A DNA stretch of 38,879 bases, from positions 1-38,879 of the forward strand of contig JAUIFX010000021.1 in NCBI GenBank assembly GCA_030429865.1. Reading direction: 5' to 3'. Both the position numbers and the translations under genes were made by a program. Positions within the stretch are counted from its first letter, which is position 1. Every line of letters begins with the position of its first letter. A model generated the notes under the pieces. It did not search any database and was not told the DNA's origin. It saw only the letters and a program-made list of their open reading frames with translations. Positions 24,867 through 33,631 of the stretch are shown piece after piece. The stretch is from Gammaproteobacteria bacterium (GTDB lineage: Bacteria; Pseudomonadota; Gammaproteobacteria; Ga0077536).

Positions 24867-26147
24867 ATGGCGGGATGCCGGCTGACGTCCGGCCCGACAC
24901 CCGGCAACGAACCCATGGACCGCATCCTGCGCTACCTGCTGCTGATCCGGCTTTTCGCCATCGGTGGCCTGTGCCTTGGTCTCGGCGTCATGCACGGCGT
25001 CTACGCGGTACCCGTGCCGTGGGGAGCGGTCAGCGGCGTGCTCGCCGCACTCGGTCTGGTCACGCTGGTCGGCTGGCGCCGCGGGACGATGCCGCGCGGC
25101 GCGCCGCAGCGGCGTTACCTGGTCCAGCTGATCGCCGACATGATGGCGCTCTCGGCACTGGTCTATTTCACCGGTGGCGCGTTCAACCCGTTCATTTCGC
25201 TGTTCCTGCTGCCCATCGTCTTCGCCGCCGCGGCCATGCCGGCCCCGGCCACCGCGGCGATCACGGCGCTTGCCATCGGCTGCTACACCGCGCTCATGCT
25301 GGCGCCGGTGCCGATGGTCGGCGCACACCAGGAACACGGCTTGTTCGGACTGCACGTGTGGGGCATGTGGTACGGCTTCATGCTGACCGCGCTGTGCGTG
25401 GCGTGGTTCGTCGCCGGCCTGGCGCGGCACCTGCGCCACCGCGACCACGAACTCGCGGCGCTGCGCGAGGAGGCGCTCGAGGCCGAACGCTACATGGCCC
25501 TCGGCACGCTGGCCGCGGGCACGGCCCACGAGCTGGGCACGCCGCTGTCGACCATGGCCGTCATCGCCGGCGAACTCGAACACGAGGCGGTCGATCCGAG
25601 AATACGCGAACAGCTCGGGCTGCTGCGCGAACAGGTGCAGCGCTGCAAGTCGATCCTGGCCGGGATGTCCGTCGATGCCGGCAACCTGCAGGCCGGCGCC
25701 GGCGAGGCGGTCCCGGTCGATACCTGGCTCGACGGCATCGTCGCCGAATGGCGCGGCCGGCGCCCCGAACTGCCGCTCGACTTCCATGGCGAGGGCACGC
25801 GCCCGGCGCCCGAGATCGTGATCGACCGGGTGCTGACACAGGCGATTGTCAATGTCATCGACAACGCGGCCCAGGCCGCGGCGAGCCAGGTCGTCGTCGA
25901 GTGCCGCTGGTCGGCGGCGGAACTCGTCGTCTCGGTTGCCGACGACGGCGGCGGCATCGCGCCCGAGGTCAGCGCGCGGCTCGGGCGCGAAGCGGTCACG
26001 ACCAAGGCGGACGGCCTCGGCATCGGCCTGCTGCTGGCCCGTTCGATCGTCGAGCGGCTCGGTGGCCTGCTCGAATTCGAACCGCGCGCCGGACGCGGCA
26101 CCACGGCGCGCATCTGTATTCCGCTCGACGGGCTCGCGGTGTCATGA
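24867..26147 (+). CDS. regB: RegB/PrrB-type redox sensor histidine kinase
   Basis: The protein has 426 residues. Six hydrophobic segments (about 18-185) form the membrane sensor, with the quinone-linked motif GGAFNPF at 103-109. The H-box AAGTAHELGTPLS contains the phospho-acceptor His221, and Cys260 in the QRCKSIL helix sits 39 residues later, close to the His225-Cys265 spacing of the redox-active cysteine in Rhodobacter RegB. N-box (DNAAQAA) and G-boxes (DDGGG, GLGIGL) are present. ATG at 24915 is an alternative start that removes 16 residues; neither has a strong ribosome site. The cognate regA overlaps by four bases. The senC gene often found nearby is absent. Confidence 0.92.
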   Translation: MAGCRLTSGPTPGNEPMDRILRYLLLIRLFAIGGLCLGLGVMHGVYAVPVPWGAVSGVLAALGLVTLVGWRRGTMPRGAPQRRYLVQLIADMMALSALVYFTGGAFNPFISLFLLPIVFAAAAMPAPATAAITALAIGCYTALMLAPVPMVGAHQEHGLFGLHVWGMWYGFMLTALCVAWFVAGLARHLRHRDHELAALREEALEAERYMALGTLAAGTAHELGTPLSTMAVIAGELEHEAVDPRIREQLGLLREQVQRCKSILAGMSVDAGNLQAGAGEAVPVDTWLDGIVAEWRGRRPELPLDFHGEGTRPAPEIVIDRVLTQAIVNVIDNAAQAAASQVVVECRWSAAELVVSVADDGGGIAPEVSARLGREAVTTKADGLGIGLLLARSIVERLGGLLEFEPRAGRGTTARICIPLDGLAVS

Positions 26148-26683
26148 ACGACGCTCGACCGACCTGTCTCGTCGTCGATGACGACGAAGCGTTCCGCGCG
26201 GTCCTCGCCGCGGCGCTGCGCCGGCGCGGCTACGAAGTCGCCGTCGCGGCCGACGCCGGCTCCGCGCTCGCCAGCGCAGAGCAGCTGCGCCCCGCGTTCG
26301 TCGTGCTCGATCTGCGCCTCGGCGACGATTCCGGCCTGCAGCTGGTCAGCCCGCTGCTCGGCATCGTGCCGAGCGCACGCGTCGTTGTCCTGACGGGCTA
26401 CGCGAGCATCGCAACCGCGGTCGAAGCGATCAAGCTCGGTGCCGCCCACTACCTCACGAAGCCGGCCGACACGGACGAAATCATCGCCGCGTTCGGCCGC
26501 GCCGCGCCGGATCCGGATACCACGCTGGCGCGCGAGCCGACGCCGCTGCAGCATCTCGAGTGGGAACACATCCAGAAGACGCTGATCGCCTGCGACGGCA
26601 ACATCTCCGACGCGGCGCGCAAGCTCGGCCTGCACCGGCGCACGCTGCAGCGCAAGCTGCAGAAACGTCCCTCCGGCCTGTGA
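26144..26683 (+). CDS. regA: RegA/PrrA/ActR-type response regulator
   Basis: This 179-residue regulator has a receiver domain with acidic pocket VDDDE (11-15), phospho-acceptor Asp56 in VVLDLRLGDDSGL, and LTGYASIATAVEAIKLGA then LTKPAD with the conserved lysine. A short linker leads to a Fis-type helix-turn-helix: WEHIQKTLIACDGNISDAARKLGLHRRTLQRKLQKR. This C-terminus is nearly invariant in RegA orthologues. ATG overlaps the regB stop (ATGA), so the two are translationally coupled. In other proteobacteria RegA controls respiration, cytochromes, carbon and nitrogen fixation according to redox state. The likely local target is the site at 24814-24838. Confidence 0.95.
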   Translation: MNDARPTCLVVDDDEAFRAVLAAALRRRGYEVAVAADAGSALASAEQLRPAFVVLDLRLGDDSGLQLVSPLLGIVPSARVVVLTGYASIATAVEAIKLGAAHYLTKPADTDEIIAAFGRAAPDPDTTLAREPTPLQHLEWEHIQKTLIACDGNISDAARKLGLHRRTLQRKLQKRPSGL

Positions 26684-26761
26684 CGGTCGACGCCGGCGGT
26701 TGCGCGCCGCCCGCCGCATCGGACATGCTGCGCTGCTGATTCGACCAGGGGGAGAAGACCG

Positions 26762-27946
26762 ATGAGCCAGGGCGGCATGCTTTCCGGGGTACGCGTGCTC
26801 GACTTCGCGCGCTACATCGCCGGGCCCTACTGCGCCGCGTTGCTCGGCTATCTCGGCGCGGACGTCATTCGCATTGAGAAACCGGGCGGTAGCGAGGATC
26901 GCTTCGTCGGGCCAGTCAGCCCGAGCGCGAGCGCCGTGTTTCTCGAGACCGGCTGCAACAAGCGCGGCATCACGCTCGATCTCAAGCATCCCGAGGCGGG
27001 CGAGGTGGTGCGGCGGCTGGTCGCCGACGCCGATGTCGTCATCGCCAACATGCCACCGGGCGCACTGGCGCGCGCCGGGCTCGACTACGACAGCCTGTGC
27101 GCGATCAAGCCCGACATCATCCTCACCACGCAAACGGGTTTCGGTCACGCCGGACCCTGGCGCGACCGCGGCGGCTTCGACGGCATCGGCCAGGCGATGT
27201 CCGGCTCGGCGTTCTTCTCCGGCCAGCCGGGCCAGCCGGCACGCAGCGCGACGCCGTTCGCCGACTTCGGCACCGCCGCGCTCGGCGCCTTCGGCACCCT
27301 CGCCGCGCTCTACGAACGGCGCGCGAGCGGGCGCGGCCAGCACGTCCAGGCGGCGCTGCTCGGCACCTCGCTCGCGTTCTTCAACGCGGCGCTGATCGAG
27401 CAGGCCGTGCTCGACCTCAACCGGGTACCGAGCGGCAACCGCGGTCAGACCAGCGCGCCAACCGACATTTTCGCCACGCGCGACGGCCACGTTCTCACGC
27501 ACGTCGTCGGCAATGGGCTGTTCAAACGCCTCGCGCGGGTCGTCGGCGAGCCGGGCTGGGCCGACGACCCGGCCTATGCGAGCGACCAGCTGCGCGGCGA
27601 GGCGCGCGACGCGATCTGCGGCCGCGTCGCCGCGTGGTGCGCCGAACGCAGCACCGACGAAGTGCTCGACGCGCTCGCCGAGGCCGGCGTGCCTGCCGGC
27701 CCCGTGCTCGACTTCGATGCCGCGGTCAGCCATCCGCAGACGCAGGCGATGGGCTTCCTGCAGCCGCTCGCCTACCCGGATCTCGACGGCGCGCCGCCGG
27801 TGGCGCGCATGCCGCTCGATTTCTCCGCGTACGAGCCGGTTCAGCGCCGTGCACCGACGGTCGGGGAGCACACCGACGAGGTGCTCGCCGAACTGGGCTA
27901 CGACGCCGCGGCGATCGCGCGCCTGCGCGCGGCCGGCGTCGTGTGA
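26762..27946 (+). CDS. CaiB/BaiF family III CoA-transferase
   Basis: This 394-residue enzyme moves CoA between carboxylic acids through an aspartyl-CoA intermediate. The N-terminal GVRVLDFARYIAGPYCAALLGYLGADVIRIEKP, NKRGITLDL and TGFGHAGPW are standard, and Asp168 in TPFADFGTA is at the expected catalytic position. A GGGGGAG ribosome site supports ATG at 26762. It is first in a long plus-strand series of acyl-CoA genes, so activation of the acid entering that series is the likely job. Donor and acceptor cannot be told; itaconate or methylated dicarboxylates are one option given the MaoC/CitE pair downstream. Confidence 0.92.
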   Translation: MSQGGMLSGVRVLDFARYIAGPYCAALLGYLGADVIRIEKPGGSEDRFVGPVSPSASAVFLETGCNKRGITLDLKHPEAGEVVRRLVADADVVIANMPPGALARAGLDYDSLCAIKPDIILTTQTGFGHAGPWRDRGGFDGIGQAMSGSAFFSGQPGQPARSATPFADFGTAALGAFGTLAALYERRASGRGQHVQAALLGTSLAFFNAALIEQAVLDLNRVPSGNRGQTSAPTDIFATRDGHVLTHVVGNGLFKRLARVVGEPGWADDPAYASDQLRGEARDAICGRVAAWCAERSTDEVLDALAEAGVPAGPVLDFDAAVSHPQTQAMGFLQPLAYPDLDGAPPVARMPLDFSAYEPVQRRAPTVGEHTDEVLAELGYDAAAIARLRAAGVV

Positions 27947-28030
27947 GCCGGGCGCGCGTGGCCAAGCCCGGGACGGGGCGATAAACTCGCGGGCCTGCCA
28001 AGCAATCAGTCAGGGTCACGAGGGAGGTTC

Positions 28031-29458
28031 ATGAGTTACGGCATTCTTTCTTTCGGCGCCTACGTGCCGGCGCTGCGCCTCAGTCGCGGCGCCGTGCTCG
28101 AGGCGGTCGGCTGGGCCGTACCCGGGCTGCGCGGACTCGCCGCGGGCGAGCGCGCCGTCGCCAACTGGGACGAAGACACCATTACGATGGCCGTGGAAGC
28201 CGGGCGCGACTGTCTCGCCGGCATGGACGGCCCAGTCGGTCATCTCGCCCTCGCTTCGACCACGCTGCCCTTCACCGACCGCTCGAACTCCGGACTCGTC
28301 GCCGATGCGCTGGTGCTCGACAACCACCTCGTGACCGAAGACCTCGCCGGCAGCCGTCGCGCCGCTACCAGCGCGCTGGCGCGCGCCGCGCACAACCAGG
28401 GCGCCATGCTGCTGCTCGCGAGCGACTGCCGCGAAACGCGCCCCGGCAGCAACCAGGAGATGCTCTACGGGCACGGCGCCGGCGCCGTGCTGCTCGGCGA
28501 GGGCAAGCCGATCGCGGAATTCCTCGCCAGCGCCTCGATCCACGAGGATCTCGTCGATCAGTACCGGTCCGCTGACACCGACTACGACTACGCGCTCGAA
28601 GAACGCTGGGTGCGCGAAGAAGGCTATTTCAAGATCGTCCCGAGCGTGATCGAGCAGGCGGCGCGCGAGGCCGGCATCGCCGTCGCCGACATCGACCGCG
28701 TGGTCCTGCACGGCTCGACGAGCGTGGCGCGGGCGCTGGCCAAGCGCCTCGGCCTTGCTGCCGACCGCTTCACCAGCGACCTGATGGCGGAGTGCGGCGA
28801 TTGCGGCGCCGCGCAGCCGCTCGTGATGCTCGCGCACACGCTCGAGCAGGCCACCCCCGACCAGTATGTCATGGTGGTCGGCTTCGGCCAGGGCGCGGAC
28901 GCGGTACTGCTGCGCACGACGCCGGCGCTGTCGGCGATGAAGACCGGCCGCGGGCCGTCGCGCTACCTCGCGCGGAAGCGCGAGCTGACGAACTACACCA
29001 AGTTCCTCTCGCTCAGGAACCAGATTTCGATCGATTTCGGGCTGCGCTCGGAGCGCGACAATCGCACCGCGCTGTCGGCTTTCTATCGCAAGCGGCGCGA
29101 CATCACCTCCATGCTCGGCGGGCGCTGCCGCGAGTGCAACACCCTGCAGTTCCCGCGCTCGCTGGTGTGCGTGAAGTGCGGCGCGTCCGACACGCAACAA
29201 CCCGAAAGCCTGGCCGGCCTGACCGGCCGCGTGAAATCCTTCACCGAGGACTGGCTGGCCTATACGCCTTCGCCGCCCTACGTCTACGGCAATGTCGAGT
29301 TCGCCGACGGCGCCAACATCATGCTCGAGTTCACCGATTTCGCCCCGGGCGAGGTCAAGGTCGGCGACCCCGTACGCCTGGTGTTCCGCATCAAGGACTT
29401 CGATCCCAAACGCAACTTCCGGCGCTATTTCTGGAAACCCGCGCCGGTGATGGACTGA
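28031..29458 (+). CDS. HMG-CoA synthase-like / DUF35 fusion, active-site Cys missing
   Basis: The protein has 475 residues. Residues 1-300 adopt a thiolase-like fold of the HMG-CoA synthase/KAS III type (SFGAYVPALRLSR, ...GAGAVLLGEGK, VVLHGSTS with His227). The catalytic Cys position (in DLAGSRRAATSAL) is Arg109, and the Glu of the usual TES motif is also absent, so ordinary condensation is unlikely. Residues of about 365-475 are a DUF35 rubredoxin-like zinc ribbon plus OB fold, with Cys366, Cys369, Cys380 and Cys383. A GGGAGG site precedes ATG 28031. The thiolase gene follows after 22 bases; such DUF35 proteins usually bind a thiolase partner and an acyl-CoA. Confidence 0.85.
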   Translation: MSYGILSFGAYVPALRLSRGAVLEAVGWAVPGLRGLAAGERAVANWDEDTITMAVEAGRDCLAGMDGPVGHLALASTTLPFTDRSNSGLVADALVLDNHLVTEDLAGSRRAATSALARAAHNQGAMLLLASDCRETRPGSNQEMLYGHGAGAVLLGEGKPIAEFLASASIHEDLVDQYRSADTDYDYALEERWVREEGYFKIVPSVIEQAAREAGIAVADIDRVVLHGSTSVARALAKRLGLAADRFTSDLMAECGDCGAAQPLVMLAHTLEQATPDQYVMVVGFGQGADAVLLRTTPALSAMKTGRGPSRYLARKRELTNYTKFLSLRNQISIDFGLRSERDNRTALSAFYRKRRDITSMLGGRCRECNTLQFPRSLVCVKCGASDTQQPESLAGLTGRVKSFTEDWLAYTPSPPYVYGNVEFADGANIMLEFTDFAPGEVKVGDPVRLVFRIKDFDPKRNFRRYFWKPAPVMD

Positions 29459-29480
29459 CACAGTCGAGGAGGGTCACGTC

Positions 29481-30683
29481 ATGGCCAAAGGTATCAAGGA
29501 CAAGGTGGCAATCATCGGCATGGGCTGCACGCGCTTCGGCGAACGCTGGGACTGCGGCCCGGAGGAACTCATCGTCGAAGCCTTCCGCGAAGCGCTGGCC
29601 GACGCCGGCGTCGATCGCAACGACATCGAGATGGCCTGGCTCGGGCTGTTCTTCCAGGAGCAGAGCGCGGGCAAGTCGGCGCTGCCGCTGTCGATGTCGC
29701 TGCGCCTGCCCAACATCCCCGTGACGCGCGTCGAGAACATGTGCGCGACCGGTACCGAGGCGCTGCGGGGCGCGGTCTACGCGGTCGCCGCCGGCGCCTG
29801 CGATATCGCGCTCGCGGTCGGCGTGGAGAAGCTCAAGGACACCGGCTATCCCGGCCTGCCGGAGCGCAGCAAGGGCACGTTCGACGACCTGTGGCTGCCG
29901 AACGCGACGGCGCCCGGCGCCTTCGCGCAGCTTGCCAGCGCCTACCAGGCACGCCACCAGTGCAATCCCACCGACATGAAGCGGGCCATGGCCCACATCT
30001 CGGTCAAGAGCCACGCCAACGGCGCGCTCAATCCCAAGGCCCACCTGCGGCGCGAGATTACCGAAGAGCAGGCCATGAACGCGCCCATGATCGCCGCGCC
30101 GCTCGGGCTCTACGACTGCTGCGGCGTGAGCGACGGCGCGGCCTGCGCCATCGTCACGAGCGTCGAGAAGGCGCGCGAGATGGGCATCAAGGACATGGTC
30201 ACGGTCAAGGCCATGCAGCTCGCGCCGAGCAACGGCCTCGAGATGTCGAACAACGCCTGGGACGGCAGCTACCTGCTGACCACCCGCATCGCCGCCGAGC
30301 GCGCCTACAAGGAAGCCGGCATCAGCGACCCGCGCAAGGAACTCGACATGACCGAGGTGCACGACTGTTTCTCGGTCACCGAACTCGTGGTGATGGAGGA
30401 TCTCGGCCTGTGCCCCGAGGGCGGTGCGATCAAAGCGGTGCTGGACGGCGAGTTCGACCGCGACGGCAACGTCCCCTGCCAGATCGACGGCGGGCTGAAA
30501 TGCTTTGGTCACCCGATCGGCGCCAGCGGCCTGCGCATGGCCTACGAGATGTACCTGCAGCTGCTCGGCCGGGCGGGGGAACGCCAGCTGGCCAGTCCCA
30601 GCCTCGGCTTGACGCACAATCTCGGCGGACACCCGTTCCGCAACGTGGCGAGCGTTTCGGTGTTCGGGCTGCACTCGGCCTGA
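29481..30683 (+). CDS. Thiolase-superfamily acyl-CoA acetyltransferase or aldolase
   Basis: This 400-residue protein is of the SCP-x/lipid-transfer thiolase group. Nucleophile Cys88 lies in VENMCATGTEA; HDCFS (294-298) and GHPIGASG (343-350) carry the histidines. The C-terminal CxG motif of classical degradative thiolases is not visible (NLGGHPFRNVASVSVFG instead). GAGGAGGG lies eight bases before the ATG. It is directly behind the HMGCS-like/DUF35 fusion, which recalls both archaeal thiolase-HMGCS-DUF35 complexes and the steroid side-chain Ltp2-DUF35 retro-aldolase. Whether it cleaves beta-keto thioesters or acts as a retro-aldolase is open. Confidence 0.88.
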   Translation: MAKGIKDKVAIIGMGCTRFGERWDCGPEELIVEAFREALADAGVDRNDIEMAWLGLFFQEQSAGKSALPLSMSLRLPNIPVTRVENMCATGTEALRGAVYAVAAGACDIALAVGVEKLKDTGYPGLPERSKGTFDDLWLPNATAPGAFAQLASAYQARHQCNPTDMKRAMAHISVKSHANGALNPKAHLRREITEEQAMNAPMIAAPLGLYDCCGVSDGAACAIVTSVEKAREMGIKDMVTVKAMQLAPSNGLEMSNNAWDGSYLLTTRIAAERAYKEAGISDPRKELDMTEVHDCFSVTELVVMEDLGLCPEGGAIKAVLDGEFDRDGNVPCQIDGGLKCFGHPIGASGLRMAYEMYLQLLGRAGERQLASPSLGLTHNLGGHPFRNVASVSVFGLHSA

Positions 30684-30747
30684 TCCGAAACGCCGCGCCA
30701 GACGCAAACACCGCCGATCACGACTGAAACCAACCGGAACCGCTTGC

Positions 30748-31893
30748 ATGAATCCTTATCGTTCCCCCTGGATGACCTCCGACCACGAGCTGTACCGCGA
30801 CAACGTGCGCAAATTCATCGAAGCCGAGTTCGTGCCCCATCGCGAACGCTGGGTCGAACAGGGCCACCCCGAGCCCGAGGCCTGGCGCAAGGCCGGTGAA
30901 GTCGGCATCCTGTGCCCCGACGTGCCGGCGGAGTACGGCGGCGGCGACGGCGACTTCGGCTTCGATGCCATCACCTACGAGGAATGCCAGCGCGCCTGCA
31001 TCTCGAGCTTCGGCAACGGCATCCAGAGCATCGTCGCGCACTACCTGATGCGCTACGGCACCGAGGAGCAGCGCCAGCGCTGGCTGCCGGGCATGGCGAG
31101 CGGCGAGATCATCACCTCCATCGCGATGACCGAGCCCGGCACCGGGTCCGACCTGCAGGCGGTCAAGACGCGCGCGGTGCGCGACGGTGACGAGTACGTC
31201 TTGAATGGATCAAAAACCTTCATCACCAACGGCTACAACGCGAACCTCGTGTGCGTCGTGTGCAAGACCAACCCGGAAGAGCGCGCCAAGGGCATCTCGC
31301 TGCTGATGGTCGAGGTCGACGGCCTCGAGGGCTTCCGGCGCAACAAGCCGCTCAAGAAGGTGGGCATGAAGGGGCAGGACACCTGCGAGCTGTTCTTCGA
31401 CGACTGCCGGGTACCGGCCGGCAACGTGCTCGGCGGCGAGGAAGGGCAGGGCTTCTTCCAGCTGATGGCGCAGCTGCCGCGCGAGCGGCTCATCATCGCG
31501 GTCGCGGCGGTTGCCGCGATGGAAGCCGCGCTCGAGCAGACCATCTCCTACACCAAGGAGCGCAAGGCCTTCAACCAGCGCGTGTTCGATTTCCAGAACA
31601 CCAAGTTCACCCTCGCCGAGATCGCCACCGAGACGCGCATCGCGCGCGTATTCGTCGACAACTGCATCCAACTGCTGAACGAGGACCGGCTCGATACCGA
31701 AACCGCTTCCATGGCGAAGTGGTGGTGCAGCCAGAAGCAGTTCGAAGCGGCGCACGAGTGCCTGCAGCTGCACGGCGGTTACGGTTACATGATGGAATAC
31801 CCGGTGGCGCATTACTTCGCCGACAGCCGCGTGCAGATGATCTACGGCGGCTCGAACGAAATCATGAAAGAGGTCATCTCGCGCGCCCTGTAA
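30748..31893 (+). CDS. Acyl-CoA dehydrogenase
   Basis: This 381-residue FAD enzyme introduces a 2,3-double bond into an acyl-CoA and passes electrons to electron-transfer flavoprotein. Landmarks are ITSIAMTEPGTGSDLQAV, VLNGSKTFITNGYNANL, QLPRERLIIA, TKERKAFNQRVFDFQNTKF, LQLHGGYGYMMEYPVAHYFADSRV and IYGGSNEIMKEVI. The YGGSNEIM form places Gly where medium-chain enzymes have the catalytic Glu, as in long-chain/isovaleryl-like members that use a Glu elsewhere. The ribosome site is weak (GGAA). It follows the thiolase by 64 bases and precedes an acyl-CoA ligase. Chain-length preference cannot be assigned. Confidence 0.93.
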   Translation: MNPYRSPWMTSDHELYRDNVRKFIEAEFVPHRERWVEQGHPEPEAWRKAGEVGILCPDVPAEYGGGDGDFGFDAITYEECQRACISSFGNGIQSIVAHYLMRYGTEEQRQRWLPGMASGEIITSIAMTEPGTGSDLQAVKTRAVRDGDEYVLNGSKTFITNGYNANLVCVVCKTNPEERAKGISLLMVEVDGLEGFRRNKPLKKVGMKGQDTCELFFDDCRVPAGNVLGGEEGQGFFQLMAQLPRERLIIAVAAVAAMEAALEQTISYTKERKAFNQRVFDFQNTKFTLAEIATETRIARVFVDNCIQLLNEDRLDTETASMAKWWCSQKQFEAAHECLQLHGGYGYMMEYPVAHYFADSRVQMIYGGSNEIMKEVISRAL

Positions 31894-31927
31894 GCGCGCG
31901 GACCGTGCTCGATACGGCTATCGCCCC

Positions 31928-33448
31928 GTGAGCGGGAACGACAACCTCTACGCGCATTTCGCCGCGGCGCTCGACACGTCTCGCACGTGCATCGAGACGC
32001 CGGGTGGAGGCGCGTGGAACGGCGCGGACATCGCGCGCCACAGCGCACGTGCCGCCAACGTGCTCCTCGCGCATGGCCTCGCACCGGGCGATCGCGTATC
32101 GGTGATCGCCGAGAAGTCGCTCGAGTACCTCTGGCTCTACCTCGGTTGTCTGCGCGCGGGGCTCGTGTTCCACCCGCTCAATCCGGCCTACACCGCGCGC
32201 GAGCTCGGCTTCTTTCTCGGCGACGCCGGCACCCGCCTGCTGGTCAGCGACCCCGCGCTGGCCGGACGCGTCGACCCCGCCGCTGCCGGATGCCAGAGCC
32301 TGTCGGGCGCGTTGACGCTCGCCGCGGACGGCAGCGGCAGCTTCGCCGACGCCTGCGCGAATGCCGGCGAGGAAGCTCCCGTGTGCCCGCGGACCGGCGA
32401 CGATACGGCCGCGCTGCTGTACTCCTCGGGCACGACCGGCACGCCCAAGGGCATCCGCATCACCCATCGCAATCTCTACAGCAACGCCTGCGCACTGCGC
32501 GAGACCTGGGCTTTTTCAGCCGACGACGTCCTGCTGCACGCGTTGCCCGTCTTTCACGTCCACGGCCTGTTCATCACGCTGGGACCGGCGCTGCTCGCCG
32601 GCACGCGGCTGCGCCTGCTGCCGCGCTTCGACGCCGACGCGGTGATCGACGCCTTGCCCGGCGCGACCCTGTTTGCCGGTGTGCCGACCTACTACACGCG
32701 GCTGCTCGCGAGCCCGCGCTTCACGCGCGAGGCGTGTCGCGACATCCGCGTGTTCATCTCGGGATCGGCGCCACTGTCGGAGGCGACGTTCCAGGCCTTC
32801 GAGGAACGCACCGGGCAGCGCATCCTCGAGCGCTACGGCATGACCGAGACCGGCATCAACACGTCCAACCCGCTCGTGGGCACGCGCAAGCCGGGCGCGG
32901 TCGGCCCGCCGCTGCCCGGCGTCGGGCTGCGCATCGTCAGCGGCGACGGCACGCCGTGCACGACGGGCGAAATCGGTGAGATCGAGGTCCGCGGCGACAA
33001 CGTCTTCCCCGGGTACTGGCAGTTGCCCGAGGCAACCGCCGCGGCATTCGACGCGCAGGGCTGGTTCCGCACCGGCGACCAGGGACATCTCGACGACGAC
33101 GGGTACCTGTTCATCGTCGGGCGCAGCAAGGATCTCGTGATCAGCGGCGGCCTCAACGTCTACCCCAAGGAAGTCGAGCGCGAACTCGAAGCCATCCCCG
33201 GCATCGGCGAAGCCGCGGTGTTCGGCGTGCCGCACGCGGATTTCGGCGAGGCCGTCGTTGCCGCCGTCGTTGCCGACGCACCGCTCGACGAGGCAGCCGT
33301 GCTGGCCGCGCTACGCGAGCGCCTGGCAACGTTCAAAGTGCCCAAGCGCCTGCTCGTAGGCAGCGAACTGCCACGCAACGCGATGGGTAAAGTGCAAAAG
33401 AACGTGCTGCGCGAGCAGCACGCCGGTCTGTTCGCGGACCGCGCCTAG
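31928..33448 (+). CDS. matB: Malonyl-CoA synthetase-like acyl-CoA ligase
   Basis: This 506-residue enzyme is of the ANL adenylating superfamily and closely follows MatB: VEKS-like AEKSLEYLWLYLGCLRAGLVFHPLN, the P-loop YSSGTTGTPKG (165-175), HALPVFHVHGLF, GVPTYYTRLLASPR, FISGSAPL, ERYGMTETGINTSNP, GRSKDLVISGGLNVYPKEVE and Lys488 in NAMGKVQKNVLRE. The Arg in YYTRLL and the SGSAPL loop line the carboxylate pocket in MatB. MatB makes malonyl- or methylmalonyl-CoA from the free acid with ATP. GTG at 31928 is used; no strong ribosome site is visible. A different short dicarboxylate remains possible. Confidence 0.85.
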   Translation: MSGNDNLYAHFAAALDTSRTCIETPGGGAWNGADIARHSARAANVLLAHGLAPGDRVSVIAEKSLEYLWLYLGCLRAGLVFHPLNPAYTARELGFFLGDAGTRLLVSDPALAGRVDPAAAGCQSLSGALTLAADGSGSFADACANAGEEAPVCPRTGDDTAALLYSSGTTGTPKGIRITHRNLYSNACALRETWAFSADDVLLHALPVFHVHGLFITLGPALLAGTRLRLLPRFDADAVIDALPGATLFAGVPTYYTRLLASPRFTREACRDIRVFISGSAPLSEATFQAFEERTGQRILERYGMTETGINTSNPLVGTRKPGAVGPPLPGVGLRIVSGDGTPCTTGEIGEIEVRGDNVFPGYWQLPEATAAAFDAQGWFRTGDQGHLDDDGYLFIVGRSKDLVISGGLNVYPKEVERELEAIPGIGEAAVFGVPHADFGEAVVAAVVADAPLDEAAVLAALRERLATFKVPKRLLVGSELPRNAMGKVQKNVLREQHAGLFADRA

Positions 33449-33586
33449 GGGCGGGCCACGCTGGCGGCGGCGCGTCCTCACGCCGCGTATCGACCTGGGT
33501 GTCGCGTCCGCGGCCGTATGCCGGCTTCGCGCGCCACGCCATCGTGAAACGGCCGGGTGGGCGCACGTGGCGCTTCGCGCATTGCC

Positions 33587-33592
33587 TATAAT
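33587..33592 (+). promoter_or_regulatory. Perfect -10 box (TATAAT) before the MaoC gene
   Basis: A consensus TATAAT at 33587-33592 lies 39 bases before the MaoC ATG, in the sequence TTGCCTATAATGCCGCG. No recognisable -35 box is at the right distance (CACGTG at 33564-33569 with a 17-base spacer). The 183-base gap after the matB-like gene supports a new transcription start here. Confidence 0.5.
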
Positions 33593-33631
33593 GCCGCGAA
33601 GCGCTCTCGCCGCAAGACCAGAGGAGGACCC

